DNA from: DATCLS01 sp036563805
GTDB taxonomy: Bacteria; Actinomycetota; Acidimicrobiia; Acidimicrobiales; VFJN01
Length of the DNA stretch: 62,500 nt
Direction of reading: 5' to 3'
Assembly (NCBI GenBank): GCA_036563805.1
Contig: DATCLS010000024.1
Coordinates: 1-62,500, forward strand
Shown: in pieces, positions 49,256 to 57,846 of the stretch
Numbering within the stretch: position 1 is the stretch's first letter
Layout of the letters: each line of letters opens with the position of its first letter
Program-made: the position numbers and the translations under genes
The notes under the pieces: model-generated
Database searches by the model: none
What the model was told of the DNA's origin: nothing
The model's input: the letters and a program-made list of their open reading frames with translations, nothing else

Positions 49256-50412
49256 TGGACTTCACCTTGACCGAGACCCAGACCGAGCTGCGGGCGCTGG
49301 CCGACCGCATCATCGGCGACCACGCCGCCGTCGAGCGCATCCGCGACGTCGAGCGGGCCGGGGCAGCCGGCGGCGACGGCATCGACCGCGAGCTGTGGGG
49401 CGCCCTCGCCCAGGCCGGGATCTTGCGGGCCTTCGCCGAGCCCGACGGCGGGGTCGGCGACGGGGGCGCCGGGGACGACGCCGCCGCGGACGACGCGGCC
49501 GTCGGCGTGCTCGAGGCCGCTCTCGTGTGCGAGGCCCACGGGCGCCACGTCGCCCCGGTCCCGCTGTGGCCGGCGGTGGCCGCCCTGCTCGCCCTGCGGG
49601 AGGCGGGCGAGGCCGCCGCCGACGTGGCTGCCGTGCGCGAGGCGGTGGCCGCCGGCGACGACCTGGTGACCGTGGCGCTCGCCGAGGTCGGCCAGACGGC
49701 TCCCGGGCCGGGGTCGACCGCGGCGGACGGCGTGGGACTCCTGACCGGGGCCAAGCTGGCCGTGCCGGCCGCCCCGCTGGCCCGATGGGCGCTGGTCCCG
49801 GTCGGCCGGCCGGCGCCGGCCCTCCACCTCGTCGACCTGACCGCCGAGGGCGTGGCCGTCGACCGGGTGATCACCACCGACCGCAGCGTCGCCGGCCACC
49901 TGCGGCTCACCGGCGCCCCGTCCGTCCGCCTCGGGGGGCCGGACCTGGTCGAGCGCCTGCTGGCGGTGGCCACCGTGGTGGTGTGCGGCACCCAGGTCGG
50001 GGTGTGCGCCGAGGCGGTGCGGCGCACGGGGGAGTACCTGAACGCCCGCGAGCAGTTCGGCCGGCCGATCTCGGCCTTCCAGGGGCCGGTGCTGCGCATC
50101 GCGGATGCCCACATCGACACCGAGGCCATGCGGGTCACGACCCTGCAGGCTGCCTGGCGCCTGGCCACCGGCCGGCCGGCGGCCGAGGCGGTGGCCACCG
50201 CCAAGTGGTGGGCGGCCGAGGCCGGCCACCGGGTCGTCCACTCCGGCCAGCACCTCCACGGGGGGATCGGGGCCGACGTCGACTACCCGATCCACCGCTA
50301 CTTCCTGTGGGGCAAGCAGTTGGTCGACACGCTGGGCGGCGCCAGCGCCCAGGCCGCCGAGCTGGGCCGGCTGCTGGCCGCCCAGGCCCGGACCGGCGAG
50401 GAGGCGGCGTGA
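49255..50412 (+). CDS. acyl-CoA dehydrogenase (second of a pair; FadE/ChsE-like)
   Basis: 385 residues. Starts DFTLTETQTELRALADRII; the mid-section is divergent and Ala/Asp-rich (DGGVGDGGAGDDAAADDAA), and the usual flavin loop of the beta domain is poorly kept. The C-terminal half is well conserved: VCAEAVRRTGEYLNAREQFG, GQHLHGGIGADVDYPIHRYF. One chain of the known ChsE1-ChsE2 heterotetramer is likewise degenerate in its FAD site, so a structural/half-site role is plausible. Overlaps ChsH2-like (ATGA) and ChsH1-like (GTGA). Confidence 0.87.
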   Translation: MDFTLTETQTELRALADRIIGDHAAVERIRDVERAGAAGGDGIDRELWGALAQAGILRAFAEPDGGVGDGGAGDDAAADDAAVGVLEAALVCEAHGRHVAPVPLWPAVAALLALREAGEAAADVAAVREAVAAGDDLVTVALAEVGQTAPGPGSTAADGVGLLTGAKLAVPAAPLARWALVPVGRPAPALHLVDLTAEGVAVDRVITTDRSVAGHLRLTGAPSVRLGGPDLVERLLAVATVVVCGTQVGVCAEAVRRTGEYLNAREQFGRPISAFQGPVLRIADAHIDTEAMRVTTLQAAWRLATGRPAAEAVATAKWWAAEAGHRVVHSGQHLHGGIGADVDYPIHRYFLWGKQLVDTLGGASAQAAELGRLLAAQARTGEEAA

Positions 50413-50861
50413 GCGCCGGCGACGTCCCGACCACCCCCGCGGACCCGGCAACCGCCGCCGCCCGGGTGACCGCTGGCACCGTCGCCGTCGGCACCGAGCT
50501 GCCGTCGCTCGAGATCCCGGTGACCCGGACGCTGATCGTGGCCGGCGCGATGGCCTCCCGCGACTTCGAGCCCGTCCACCACGACCACCTGGTGGCCCAG
50601 GAGCGGGGGTCGGACGACCTGTTCATGAACATCCTCACCACCAACGGCCTGGTCGGCCGGTTCGTGACCGACTGGGCGGGCCCGGCGGCCCGCCTCCGGG
50701 GCATCGACATCCGCCTCGGCGTCCCCGCCTACCCGGGCGACACGCTCGCCTTCTCGGGCCGGGTGGTGGACGTCCGCGACAGGGTGGTCACCGTGGCCGT
50801 CCGGGCGGCCAACGCTCGCGGCGACCACGCCTCCGGCACGGTGGAGGTGGAGGTCCCGTGA
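50409..50861 (+). CDS. MaoC-like hydratase subunit (ChsH1-like)
   Basis: 150 residues, a single hot-dog fold with the hydratase-2 motif MASRDFEPVHHDHLVAQERG near residues 44-63, where Asp and His are catalytic, followed by NILTTNGLVGRFVTDW. Matches ChsH1 (Rv3541c), which supplies the active site in the ChsH1-ChsH2 hydratase. Located between the second dehydrogenase and the Ltp2-like gene with 4-bp overlaps. Confidence 0.87.
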   Translation: MSAGDVPTTPADPATAAARVTAGTVAVGTELPSLEIPVTRTLIVAGAMASRDFEPVHHDHLVAQERGSDDLFMNILTTNGLVGRFVTDWAGPAARLRGIDIRLGVPAYPGDTLAFSGRVVDVRDRVVTVAVRAANARGDHASGTVEVEVP

Positions 50862-52042
50862 GCGCGAGCACACCGTTCGCCGGGCGGACCGCCATCGTCG
50901 GCATCGGCGCCACCGAGTTCTCCAAGGAGTCGGGCCGCAGCGAGCTGCGCCTGGCCTGCGAGGCGGTGAGCGCCGCTTTGGCCGACTGCGGGCTGAGCCC
51001 CGCCGACGTCGACGGCTTGGTCACGTTCACCATGGACACCAACCCCGAGATCGACGTGGCCCGGGCGCTGGGGATGGGGGAGCTGACCTTCTTCTCCCGC
51101 ATCCACTACGGGGGCGGGGCGGCGTGCGCCGTCCTCCAGCAGGCGGCCTTGGCCGTGGCCTCCGGCGTGGCCGACGTCGTCGTCGCCTACCGGGCCTTCA
51201 ACGAGCGCTCGGGCCGGCGCTTCGGCCTGGGGACGCAGGACCGGCCGGTCGAGCCGACCACCGACGCCGTCGGCCGGTCGTGGACCAACCCCTACGGCCT
51301 GCTCACGCCCGCCCAGCAGGTGGCCATGTTCGGCCGCCGCTATCTCCACGAGTACGACCTGACCACCGAGGCGTTCGGCCGGGTGGCGGTGTCGATCCGG
51401 GGGTGGGCGGCCACCAACCCCAAGGCCTGGTTCTACGAGCGGCCGATCACCCTGGCCGACCACCAGGCCAGCCGGTGGATCACCGAGCCGCTGCGCCTGC
51501 TCGACTGCTGCCAGGAGTCCGACGGCGCCCAGGCGCTCGTGATCACCTCGCTGGAGCGGGCCCGCGACCTGCGCCAGCCGCCGGCGGTCATCGCCGCGGC
51601 CGCCCAGGGGGCGGGCCGCGACCAGTTCACGATGACCAGCTACTACCGCGACGACCTGGTCACGCTGCCGGAGATGGCGCTGGTCGGCCGCCAGCTCTAC
51701 GCCCAGGCCGGCATCGGGCCCGACGACGTGCAGCTGGCCGTCCTCTACGACCACTTCACGCCGTTCGTGCTGGTCCAGCTGGAGGAGCTGGGGTTCTGCG
51801 GCCGGGGCGAGGCCGACGCCTTCGTGCGCGACGGGAACCTCGACCCGGGCGGCCGGCTGCCGACCAACACCCACGGCGGGCAGCTGGGCGAGGCCTACAT
51901 CCACGGCATGAACGGCATCGCCGAGGCGGTCCGCCAAGTGCGGGGGACCGCCGTCAACCAGGTGGCCGGCGTCGAGCACGCTCTCGTGACGGCGGGGACG
52001 GGCGTGCCGACCAGCGGGGCCATCCTCCGGCCCGCCCGCTGA
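50858..52042 (+). CDS. thiolase-fold lipid-transfer/aldolase protein (Ltp2-like)
   Basis: 394 residues of the SCP-x thiolase-like family: AIVGIGATEFSKESGRSEL near residue 13, a mid-chain SYYRDDLVTLPE, LYDHFTPFVLVQLEELGFC, NTHGGQLGEAYIHGMNGI and the terminal EHALVTAGTGVPTSG. The canonical first thiolase Cys is not evident, as in Ltp2, which is a retro-aldol lyase releasing propionyl-CoA from the hydrated C3 side chain of steroids together with the ChsH2 DUF35 domain. Last gene of the overlapping series. Confidence 0.87.
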   Translation: MSASTPFAGRTAIVGIGATEFSKESGRSELRLACEAVSAALADCGLSPADVDGLVTFTMDTNPEIDVARALGMGELTFFSRIHYGGGAACAVLQQAALAVASGVADVVVAYRAFNERSGRRFGLGTQDRPVEPTTDAVGRSWTNPYGLLTPAQQVAMFGRRYLHEYDLTTEAFGRVAVSIRGWAATNPKAWFYERPITLADHQASRWITEPLRLLDCCQESDGAQALVITSLERARDLRQPPAVIAAAAQGAGRDQFTMTSYYRDDLVTLPEMALVGRQLYAQAGIGPDDVQLAVLYDHFTPFVLVQLEELGFCGRGEADAFVRDGNLDPGGRLPTNTHGGQLGEAYIHGMNGIAEAVRQVRGTAVNQVAGVEHALVTAGTGVPTSGAILRPAR

Positions 52043-52055
52043 GTCTCGGAGGTTC

Positions 52056-52068
52056 GTATACTTGATAC
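52056..52068 (+). promoter_or_regulatory. promoter-like palindrome before amidohydrolase gene
   Basis: GTATACTTGATAC contains inverted GTAT/ATAC and a good -10 hexamer TATACT (52057-52062), an AT-rich island in GC-rich DNA. A -35 box is not obvious, so an activator or alternative sigma factor may be involved. Confidence 0.45.
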
Positions 52069-52093
52069 ACCGAGCGAGAGGGGGCGATCCCGC

Positions 52094-53293
52094 GTGACCG
52101 ACGTGATCAGCGCGCGACCCGACCTGTTCCTGCCCGAGCCGACCCCTCGGCCGGTCCGATACACGGTCATCTCCGTCGATGACCACCTGGTCGAGCCGCC
52201 CGACATGTTCGAGGGCCGGCTGCCGGCCAAGCTGGCCGACCGGGCCCCCAAGGTGATCCAGACGCCGGCGGGCAAGGAGGTGTGGGAGTTCGAGGGCGAG
52301 CTCTACACCCAGGTCGGCATGAACGCCATGGCCGGTCGCCGCCCCGAGACCATGCGGCTCGAGCCGAGCCGGTTCGACGAGATGCGCCCCGGCTGCTGGG
52401 ACATCCACGAGCGCATCAAGGACATGGACATCAACGGGGTGTGGGCGTCGCTCAACTTCCCGTCGATGATCACCGGCTTCTGCGGGCGGGTGTTCTCCCA
52501 GGCCCGCGACCAGGAGCTGGGCCTGGCCGTCACCCGGGCCTGGAACGACTGGCTGTACGAGGAGTGGTACTCGCCGTACCCCGACCGGATCATCCCGCTC
52601 GGCATCACCTGGCTGTCCGACCCCGAGATCGGGGCCGAGGAGATCCGCCGCAACGCCGAGCGCGGCTTCCGGTCGGTCACGCTGCCCGAGCGACCCCACC
52701 GCATCGGGTTCCCGTCGCTGTTCTCCGGCTACTGGGACCCGATCATCGCCGCCTGCGCCGAGACCGACACGGTCATCAGCCTGCACGTGGGCTCGTCCGG
52801 CGGCTACGACCACCCCGAGGGCTCGCCGACGCTGCAACTGGGGGCGACGATGTTCGGCCAGCTCAGCCTGTCGGCCTGCGCCGAGTGGCTGTGGAGCCGG
52901 TACCCGGCCCGCTACCCCGAGCTGAAGATCGCCATGTCGGAGGGCGGCATCGGCTGGGTGGCCATGCTGCTCGACCGGCTCGACAACATCGTCGACCGCT
53001 CCGGCTACGCCCTCGACGGCTTCGGCGACCTGCGGCCCGCCGAGGTGCTGAAGCGGAACTTCTGGTTCTGCACGATCGACGACCCGTCGACGATCGACAC
53101 CCGGCACCGCATCGGCGTCGAGAACATCATGCTGGAGACCGACTACCCGCACGGCGACGGCACCTGGCCCGACACGCAGGAGGTGATCGCCTCGGCCTGG
53201 GGCCACCTGCCCGACGACGAGCTGCGGCTGCTGTGCCACGAGAACGCGGCCCGGCTCTACCGCCACCCCCTGCCGGAGAACCGCCTGCCGTGA
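52094..53293 (+). CDS. amidohydrolase_2 family metal-dependent hydrolase/decarboxylase
   Basis: 399 residues, TIM-barrel of the ACMSD-like amidohydrolase group. The first metal motif reads SVDDHLVEPP near residue 27 (Asp-x-His form), later VISLHVGSSGGYDH and the distal Asp in MLETDYPHGDGTWPD. GTG start with GAGAGGGG upstream and its own promoter-like site. Members act as hydrolases, decarboxylases or lyases on ring or side-chain acids; placement after the Ltp2-like gene suggests a further catabolic step or release of a conjugate, but substrate is unknown. Confidence 0.85.
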   Translation: MTDVISARPDLFLPEPTPRPVRYTVISVDDHLVEPPDMFEGRLPAKLADRAPKVIQTPAGKEVWEFEGELYTQVGMNAMAGRRPETMRLEPSRFDEMRPGCWDIHERIKDMDINGVWASLNFPSMITGFCGRVFSQARDQELGLAVTRAWNDWLYEEWYSPYPDRIIPLGITWLSDPEIGAEEIRRNAERGFRSVTLPERPHRIGFPSLFSGYWDPIIAACAETDTVISLHVGSSGGYDHPEGSPTLQLGATMFGQLSLSACAEWLWSRYPARYPELKIAMSEGGIGWVAMLLDRLDNIVDRSGYALDGFGDLRPAEVLKRNFWFCTIDDPSTIDTRHRIGVENIMLETDYPHGDGTWPDTQEVIASAWGHLPDDELRLLCHENAARLYRHPLPENRLP

Positions 53294-53423
53294 CCGCCGG
53301 GGCCGAGCCCTAGCGGGCCCCGATCAGCGGCCGAGCCGGCCGGCTCGAGGCGGGCGCCCTCGTCGTCCCCGGGCGACAAGTCGGCGAGGCCACCGCGGTG
53401 CGGCGGGCGTCCCAGCGGGGCCG

Positions 53424-54620
53424 TCAGCCGGCCAGCGCCGCGCCCAGGGCGGCGGCGAGCGCGTCGACGTGGGCCGGCGTGACGTGGACGTGCGGGGCGA
53501 TGCGCAGCGTGGAGCCCCGGAGCCCCACGTAGCAGTTGTGCCGCTCCAGCGCCCCGAGGATCCGGGGGCCGGCGCCGGGCGGGACCGTGACCCCGAGGAT
53601 GTGGGGGCCGCGCTCGGCCGGGGGCGCGGTGGGCGCCAGGCCGAGCGGGGCCAGGCGGTCGGCGACGGCGGCGGTGAGCCCGGCGAGCGCCGGGCCGATC
53701 CGCTCGACGCCCCAGGTCAGGACCTGCTCGAGCCCGGCGATGGCGATCGGCGTGACCTCGAGCTGCGAGCGCTGGCCAGCGTCGAACCGGCGGGCCCCGG
53801 GCTGGAACTGGTCGGTGTAGTCGGCCAGGCCGGCGAAGTCGTCGGCGCCGGCCCGCACGATCCAGTTGTCCTCGATGGGCACGGCCTCGCGGTGCTGCTC
53901 GGCGACCCACAGGTAGCTGCGGCCCACCGGCCCGAGCAGCCACTTGTAGCCCACCGACACCACGAAGTCGGGCCGGACCGTCTCCATGTCGAGCGGCATC
54001 GCGCCCAGCGACTGGCTGGCGTCGACCACCAGGGCGGCGTCGACGGCGCGGGCCCGCCGGGCCACGGCCGCCAGGTCGACGAGCGCGCCGTCGGTCCAGT
54101 GGACCTGGGGGACGCTGACGATGCCGACCCGCTCGTCGAGCGCGGCGAGCACGGCCTCGGTCCAGGTCTGGCCCGGCTCGCGCTCGGCGATGACGATCGG
54201 GGCGCCGGTCCGGGCGGCGAACGCCTGCCAGGTGTAGATGCCCGAGGGGAACTCGTCGGCCAGCACGAGCACGGCCCCGCCGAGCCGGCCCCGGGGCGCC
54301 AGGGCCTGGGCGGCGACGGCCAGCCCATAGCTCGTGGCCGGCACCAGCGCCACGCCCTCGGCGTCGCCGCCGAAGAGCGCCCCGGCCAGCGACCGGAGCC
54401 GCTCGGCGCCGTCGAACCAGTCGCGGGGCGTCACCGTCCACGGGGCCGCCCGGCGGCGCAGCGCCTCCTGCCCAGCCTCGAGCGCCCGGCGCAGCATCGG
54501 GCTCAGGCTGGCCGTGTTGAAGTAGGCCACGTCGGGCGGCACGTCGAACGCCCGGGGGTCGAGCTCACGGAGCGGCTCGGCCCGCGCGGAGGCCCGCCGT
54601 GACCAGCGACCCAGGACCAC
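53424..54620 (-). CDS. class V aminotransferase/cysteine desulfurase-fold PLP enzyme
   Basis: 398 residues. YFNTASLSPM near residue 33, PATSYGLAVAAQAL, SVPQVHWTDGALVDL, the PLP Asp/His region LVVDASQSLGAMPLD and Schiff-base lysine in VSVGYKWLLGP near residue 227. Similar to kynureninase/isopenicillin N epimerase-like class V enzymes. No desulfurase Cys loop is visible, so cysteine desulfurase activity is unlikely. Substrate unknown. GTG start at 54620. Single gene convergent to the amidohydrolase. Confidence 0.85.
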   Translation of the reverse strand: MVLGRWSRRASARAEPLRELDPRAFDVPPDVAYFNTASLSPMLRRALEAGQEALRRRAAPWTVTPRDWFDGAERLRSLAGALFGGDAEGVALVPATSYGLAVAAQALAPRGRLGGAVLVLADEFPSGIYTWQAFAARTGAPIVIAEREPGQTWTEAVLAALDERVGIVSVPQVHWTDGALVDLAAVARRARAVDAALVVDASQSLGAMPLDMETVRPDFVVSVGYKWLLGPVGRSYLWVAEQHREAVPIEDNWIVRAGADDFAGLADYTDQFQPGARRFDAGQRSQLEVTPIAIAGLEQVLTWGVERIGPALAGLTAAVADRLAPLGLAPTAPPAERGPHILGVTVPPGAGPRILGALERHNCYVGLRGSTLRIAPHVHVTPAHVDALAAALGAALAG

Positions 54621-54644
54621 TGCGTCAGCCTCCGCTCGAGCCGG

Positions 54645-55268
54645 TCACCCGAGCCGGTCGGCGTCGGTGGCCTGGGTGATCACACCCAGGGCGTGGGCTT
54701 GGGACATGCCCAGCGAGGCAGCGATGTGGTGCAGCATACGGTTCTGCTCCTCGGTGAGCGGGCCGGCGGCCACCGCCACCCGGGCGCAGTTGCCGAGGAA
54801 CGTCTCCTTGCCGTGCTCGTTGAGCGCCGGCGCCAGCGAGCCGAGCCGCCCGGCCAGGCCGCACACGTCGAGCCCGGCCAGGTCGGCCTGCAGCGCCTCG
54901 TCGCTCCACGGCGAGCCCGCGGCCCGGGCCAGCACGTCGCGGGCGACCGCGGCGGCCGCCGGGGTCACCGGGCCGGCGGACCGCAGCAGCCAAATCACCG
55001 CCTCGCGGGTGGCGGTCAGGAGCTGCTCACCGAGCGCAGCCGTGGTCGGCATGCGCAGCGCAGCCAGGCTGTAGGCCGCGTGGCAGGTGTCGCACTCGAC
55101 GAACTCCTCGCCCACGTGGTTGAGCGGGACGACGGGGATGAAGAACAGCGTGAACCAGCGGCGGCCCTTCTTCTGGGCGTAGGGCCGGTCGCCACCGCAT
55201 TGCGGGCAGAAGAACATGCCCCGGGCAGTGACGGCGAACCGCACCTTGAACCCCCAGATGACGATCAT
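54645..55268 (-). CDS. zinc-ribbon protein with TerB-like C-terminal helices
   Basis: 207 residues. A zinc ribbon in residues 18-66 uses FCPQCGG and VECDTCH; between them a conserved WFTLFFIPVVPL segment. The C-terminal 120 residues are helical (LLRSAGPVTPAAAAVARDVL, LTEEQNRMLHHIAASLGMS) and resemble TerB-type folds. Pattern is familiar from actinobacterial zinc-ribbon family proteins of unknown role. ATG at 55268. No operon partner except possibly the aminotransferase gene 24 bases downstream. Confidence 0.8.
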   Translation of the reverse strand: MIVIWGFKVRFAVTARGMFFCPQCGGDRPYAQKKGRRWFTLFFIPVVPLNHVGEEFVECDTCHAAYSLAALRMPTTAALGEQLLTATREAVIWLLRSAGPVTPAAAAVARDVLARAAGSPWSDEALQADLAGLDVCGLAGRLGSLAPALNEHGKETFLGNCARVAVAAGPLTEEQNRMLHHIAASLGMSQAHALGVITQATDADRLG

Positions 55269-55530
55269 CGTTGCTGCGCTCCCGGTCGTCCGTCGTGGGC
55301 CGACGATGCTGGCACGTCGCGCCCTCGCCGTCACGGCGAGGGCGGGCGCCGCTACGTTCGGGCGCGCATGAGCGCGCGTGGGCCGCAGGGCAGCGGGCCG
55401 CGCCCGGTCGTGGCGGCGGTGCCGGCGCTCGCCCGAGCCGGCGGCCAGCCCCAGCTGCTGGCGTCCGGCGGCGGTCGCCGCGTCTTGACAACTCGGACAG
55501 GATGGCACCGTTCCGGACAGGAGGCTCCCC

Positions 55531-56355
55531 GTGACCGACTTCTCGGCCGAGACCACGAACCCGCAGAACGGGGGTGATCCGTTCTCGCTCCGGGGCGACG
55601 AGGCCCGGCTGGGCGCCGACGGGCGGCCGCCGCCCGCCGCCCGCGAGCGGGCCCAGGTGGGCCCCGGCGAGCAGCCCCGGGTCCACGTGCCGGCGCCGGA
55701 CGCACCGGCCGCGTCCGCCCCGGCGCCGGACGCACCGGCGCCGGACCCCGGCCGGGCCGGGGAGCGCCCGGGGGATGAGGCCTTCGGCGCCGGCTCCGGG
55801 CCGGAGCCGGCGAGCGCGCCGCCCGAGCCGGCGAGCCGGCCCTCCCGCCCGTCCCGGGAGCCGGCGGCGCCCTCCGGTGCGCCCGCGGCGCCGTCGGGCC
55901 CGGCTGGGCCGTCCGGTCCGTCCGGCGGGCCGGCGGGCCCCCAACGGCTGGCCGCGGTCGTCAAGGGCCGCATCGACGTCGCCGACGAGGTGGTCGAGAA
56001 GGTGGCCGGCCTGGCCGCCATCGAGGTCGAGGGCGTCGCGGACGTGGGCGGCGACATCGAGCGGGCGCTGGAGAGCGTCCGTGAGCGCATCGGCATCGGC
56101 CAGAAGCGCGGCGACCAGGGCATCAAGGCCCGCATCCAGGGCCGGGACGTCGCCATCGACGTCACGATCATGGTCGAGTACGGCCACGTCGTCCTCGACG
56201 TCGCCCGCCGGGTCCAGCGCAACGTCGCCGTCCAGACCAACCGGATGCTCGGCCTGAACGTGGTCGAGGTCAACGTCAACGTCGACGACGTCCGCATGCC
56301 CCGGCGCGAGCGCGACGACGACCGTCAGTACGACGGCCTGACCTACGAGAGCTGA
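55531..56355 (+). CDS. Asp23/Gls24-family envelope stress protein with disordered leader
   Basis: 274 residues. The first 135 are Pro/Ala/Gly/Glu-rich and surely unstructured, with repeated APDAP and PSGP motifs. Residues from about 140 form the Gls24 domain: GRIDVADEVVEKVAGLAAIEV..., VAIDVTIMVEYGHVVLDVARRVQ and the terminal NVNVDDVRMP. GTG at 55531 follows GGACAGGAGG. A TTGACA hexamer at 55485-55490 may be the -35 box. Related proteins associate with membranes in alkaline or cell-wall stress; not proven here. Confidence 0.88.
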   Translation: MTDFSAETTNPQNGGDPFSLRGDEARLGADGRPPPAARERAQVGPGEQPRVHVPAPDAPAASAPAPDAPAPDPGRAGERPGDEAFGAGSGPEPASAPPEPASRPSRPSREPAAPSGAPAAPSGPAGPSGPSGGPAGPQRLAAVVKGRIDVADEVVEKVAGLAAIEVEGVADVGGDIERALESVRERIGIGQKRGDQGIKARIQGRDVAIDVTIMVEYGHVVLDVARRVQRNVAVQTNRMLGLNVVEVNVNVDDVRMPRRERDDDRQYDGLTYES

Positions 56356-56356
56356 G

Positions 56357-56392
56357 CCGGCGGGCGGCCGGGACCGCCCGGCCGCCCGCCGG
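56357..56392. terminator. 16-bp perfect hairpin after the Gls24 gene
   Basis: CCGGCGGGCGGCCGGG (56357-56372), loop ACCG, then its exact complement (56377-56392). Starts one base after the stop codon and lies before the convergent hydrolase gene; strong terminator candidate though without U tract. Confidence 0.7.
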
Positions 56393-56441
56393 GACGGGAC
56401 CGAGGCGGGGCCGGCGAGCGGCCGGTCGGGCCCGCCGCGGG

Positions 56442-57113
56442 TCAGGCCAGGAAGTCGAGGGCGGCGTCCATGAAGGCGAACGCCTTGGGCGTGGCGAAGT
56501 GGTCGGTCCGCCGCAGCGTCACCAGCCGGGCGTCCGGCAGCGCCTCGACCAGGGGGTCGGCCGGGCCGGCGAAGTCCTGGTCGCCGAGGACCACCAGCGT
56601 CGGGCAGGTCACGGCGGCCAACTCCGCCGGGTCGAGCGGCCCGTTGCCGGCCTCCATCAGCGCAGCCAGCGCCTCGGGGTCCTGGTCCGGCTCGGCGGCC
56701 AGGCCGGCGAAGTAGCGGGCCACCGGGTCCTCGGGCGGCGCCCCGCCCCGGATGGCGCGGGCGATGGCATCCGACCCCGACGAGCGGAACAGGTTGGCGC
56801 CGACGCCGGCCACGACCAGGCGGCGGAACCGCTCGGGGCGCCGGATGGCCAGCTCGAGCAGCGTCCGGGCCCCCAGCGAGAACCCGATGCCGTCGAGCGG
56901 CCCATCGGGCAGCGTGGCCTCCACCAGGCCCGCCAGGTCGCGGTAGGCCGCGGGGTCGTGCGGCCGGTCGGCCGAGCCGTGGCCCGGCAGGTCCGGCGCC
57001 AGCACGGTCCGCCCGGTGTCGCCGAGCAGGTCGATCCACCCGTTGTCGCCCCACGTGCGGGCCGCGGTCGTGGCGAACCCGTGGAGCAGCAGCACGGCAG
57101 GTGCGTCGGTCAT
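56442..57113 (-). CDS. alpha/beta-hydrolase
   Basis: 223 residues. Oxyanion HGF in LLLHGFATT near residue 12, nucleophile elbow GIGFSLGART near 75 with Ser, acid in VVLGDQDFAGP and catalytic His in RRTDHFATP. Compact lid. No signal peptide. Substrate unknown; similar to many carboxylesterase/MenH-like actinobacterial hydrolases. Divergent from the shrunken ligase gene. Confidence 0.88.
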   Translation of the reverse strand: MTDAPAVLLLHGFATTAARTWGDNGWIDLLGDTGRTVLAPDLPGHGSADRPHDPAAYRDLAGLVEATLPDGPLDGIGFSLGARTLLELAIRRPERFRRLVVAGVGANLFRSSGSDAIARAIRGGAPPEDPVARYFAGLAAEPDQDPEALAALMEAGNGPLDPAELAAVTCPTLVVLGDQDFAGPADPLVEALPDARLVTLRRTDHFATPKAFAFMDAALDFLA

Positions 57114-57224
57114 GGCCTGTTCTTAGCAGCCGATATCACTGTATGTGACATCCAGGGAGCGTGAATACCGCCCTCCGTTTGTGGCAAAGGACGGGGACGG
57201 CAATTCTCCAAGAGCGCGGCGAGA

Positions 57225-57713
57225 ATGGTGGACATGAAGCTCGCCCCCGTGCTCGCCGCCTCGGGGACGACCGTCCCCGACGACGCCAGCTGGGCCTACG
57301 AGCCCAAGTGGGACGGCCTGCGGACGCTGGTGCGCATCGGGCCCGACCTGGGCGTCCGCCTCGCGACCCGCCAGGGGTGGGGCGTCACCCGCTCGTTCCC
57401 CGAGCTGGCCGGCATGGGCCACGTGCTCGGCCGGTCGATGGTCCTCGACAGCGAGACCATCGTCATGGACGTCGACCGCCGCCCGTCATACGAGCGCCTG
57501 GCCGCCCGGCTGCGCCCGCTGCCCGGGCTCCCGACCGACGAGCGCGAGATCCTCCGCCGCTTCGTCGACCGGCACGGGGTACGGGAGGGCGGCATCGTGC
57601 GGGTGGCACCCGTCGCCCAGGTCCACGTCACCTACGCCGAGCGCTCGCCGCGGGGGCTCGTGCGCCAGGCCGCCGCCGAGCGGCTCCGCGCCGCGCGGCC
57701 AGGCACGTCCTGA
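57225..57713 (+). pseudogene. internally deleted ATP-dependent DNA ligase (LigD-type ligase domain remnant)
   Basis: 162 residues. N-terminal part is clearly a ligase adenylation domain: LAPVLA, WAYEPKWDGLRTLVRI with the KxDG nucleotidyl-transfer lysine near residue 29, RLATRQGWGVTRSFPEL, and motif III as LDSETIVMD (normally DGE). Then RPSYERLAARLRPL. After about residue 108 the chain jumps to IVRVAPVAQVHVTYAERSPRG, which looks like the end of the OB domain. Motifs IIIa, IV and V are missing, perhaps 150 residues. The frame is intact from end to end, so either an in-frame deletion or a reduced protein with another use. ATG 57225 or 57234. Confidence 0.65.
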
Positions 57714-57846
57714 GCGGGCACGTCCCCGGCCGGCGGCGGGCGCCGGGGCCCCCACCGCCCGCGTCGGACCATGCGCCAGGCGGCCGCGCAGGCGTGCGAC
57801 CATGGCCGGGTACCGGAACGCACGCGCCGGTCGACGCGGGGGTGGC

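Noticed and set aside
52175..52205. Amidohydrolase missing the first His of the H-x-H metal motif
   Set aside because: D-D-H at this place is, as far as I recall, common in this amidohydrolase_2 subgroup, so it was not listed as a defect.
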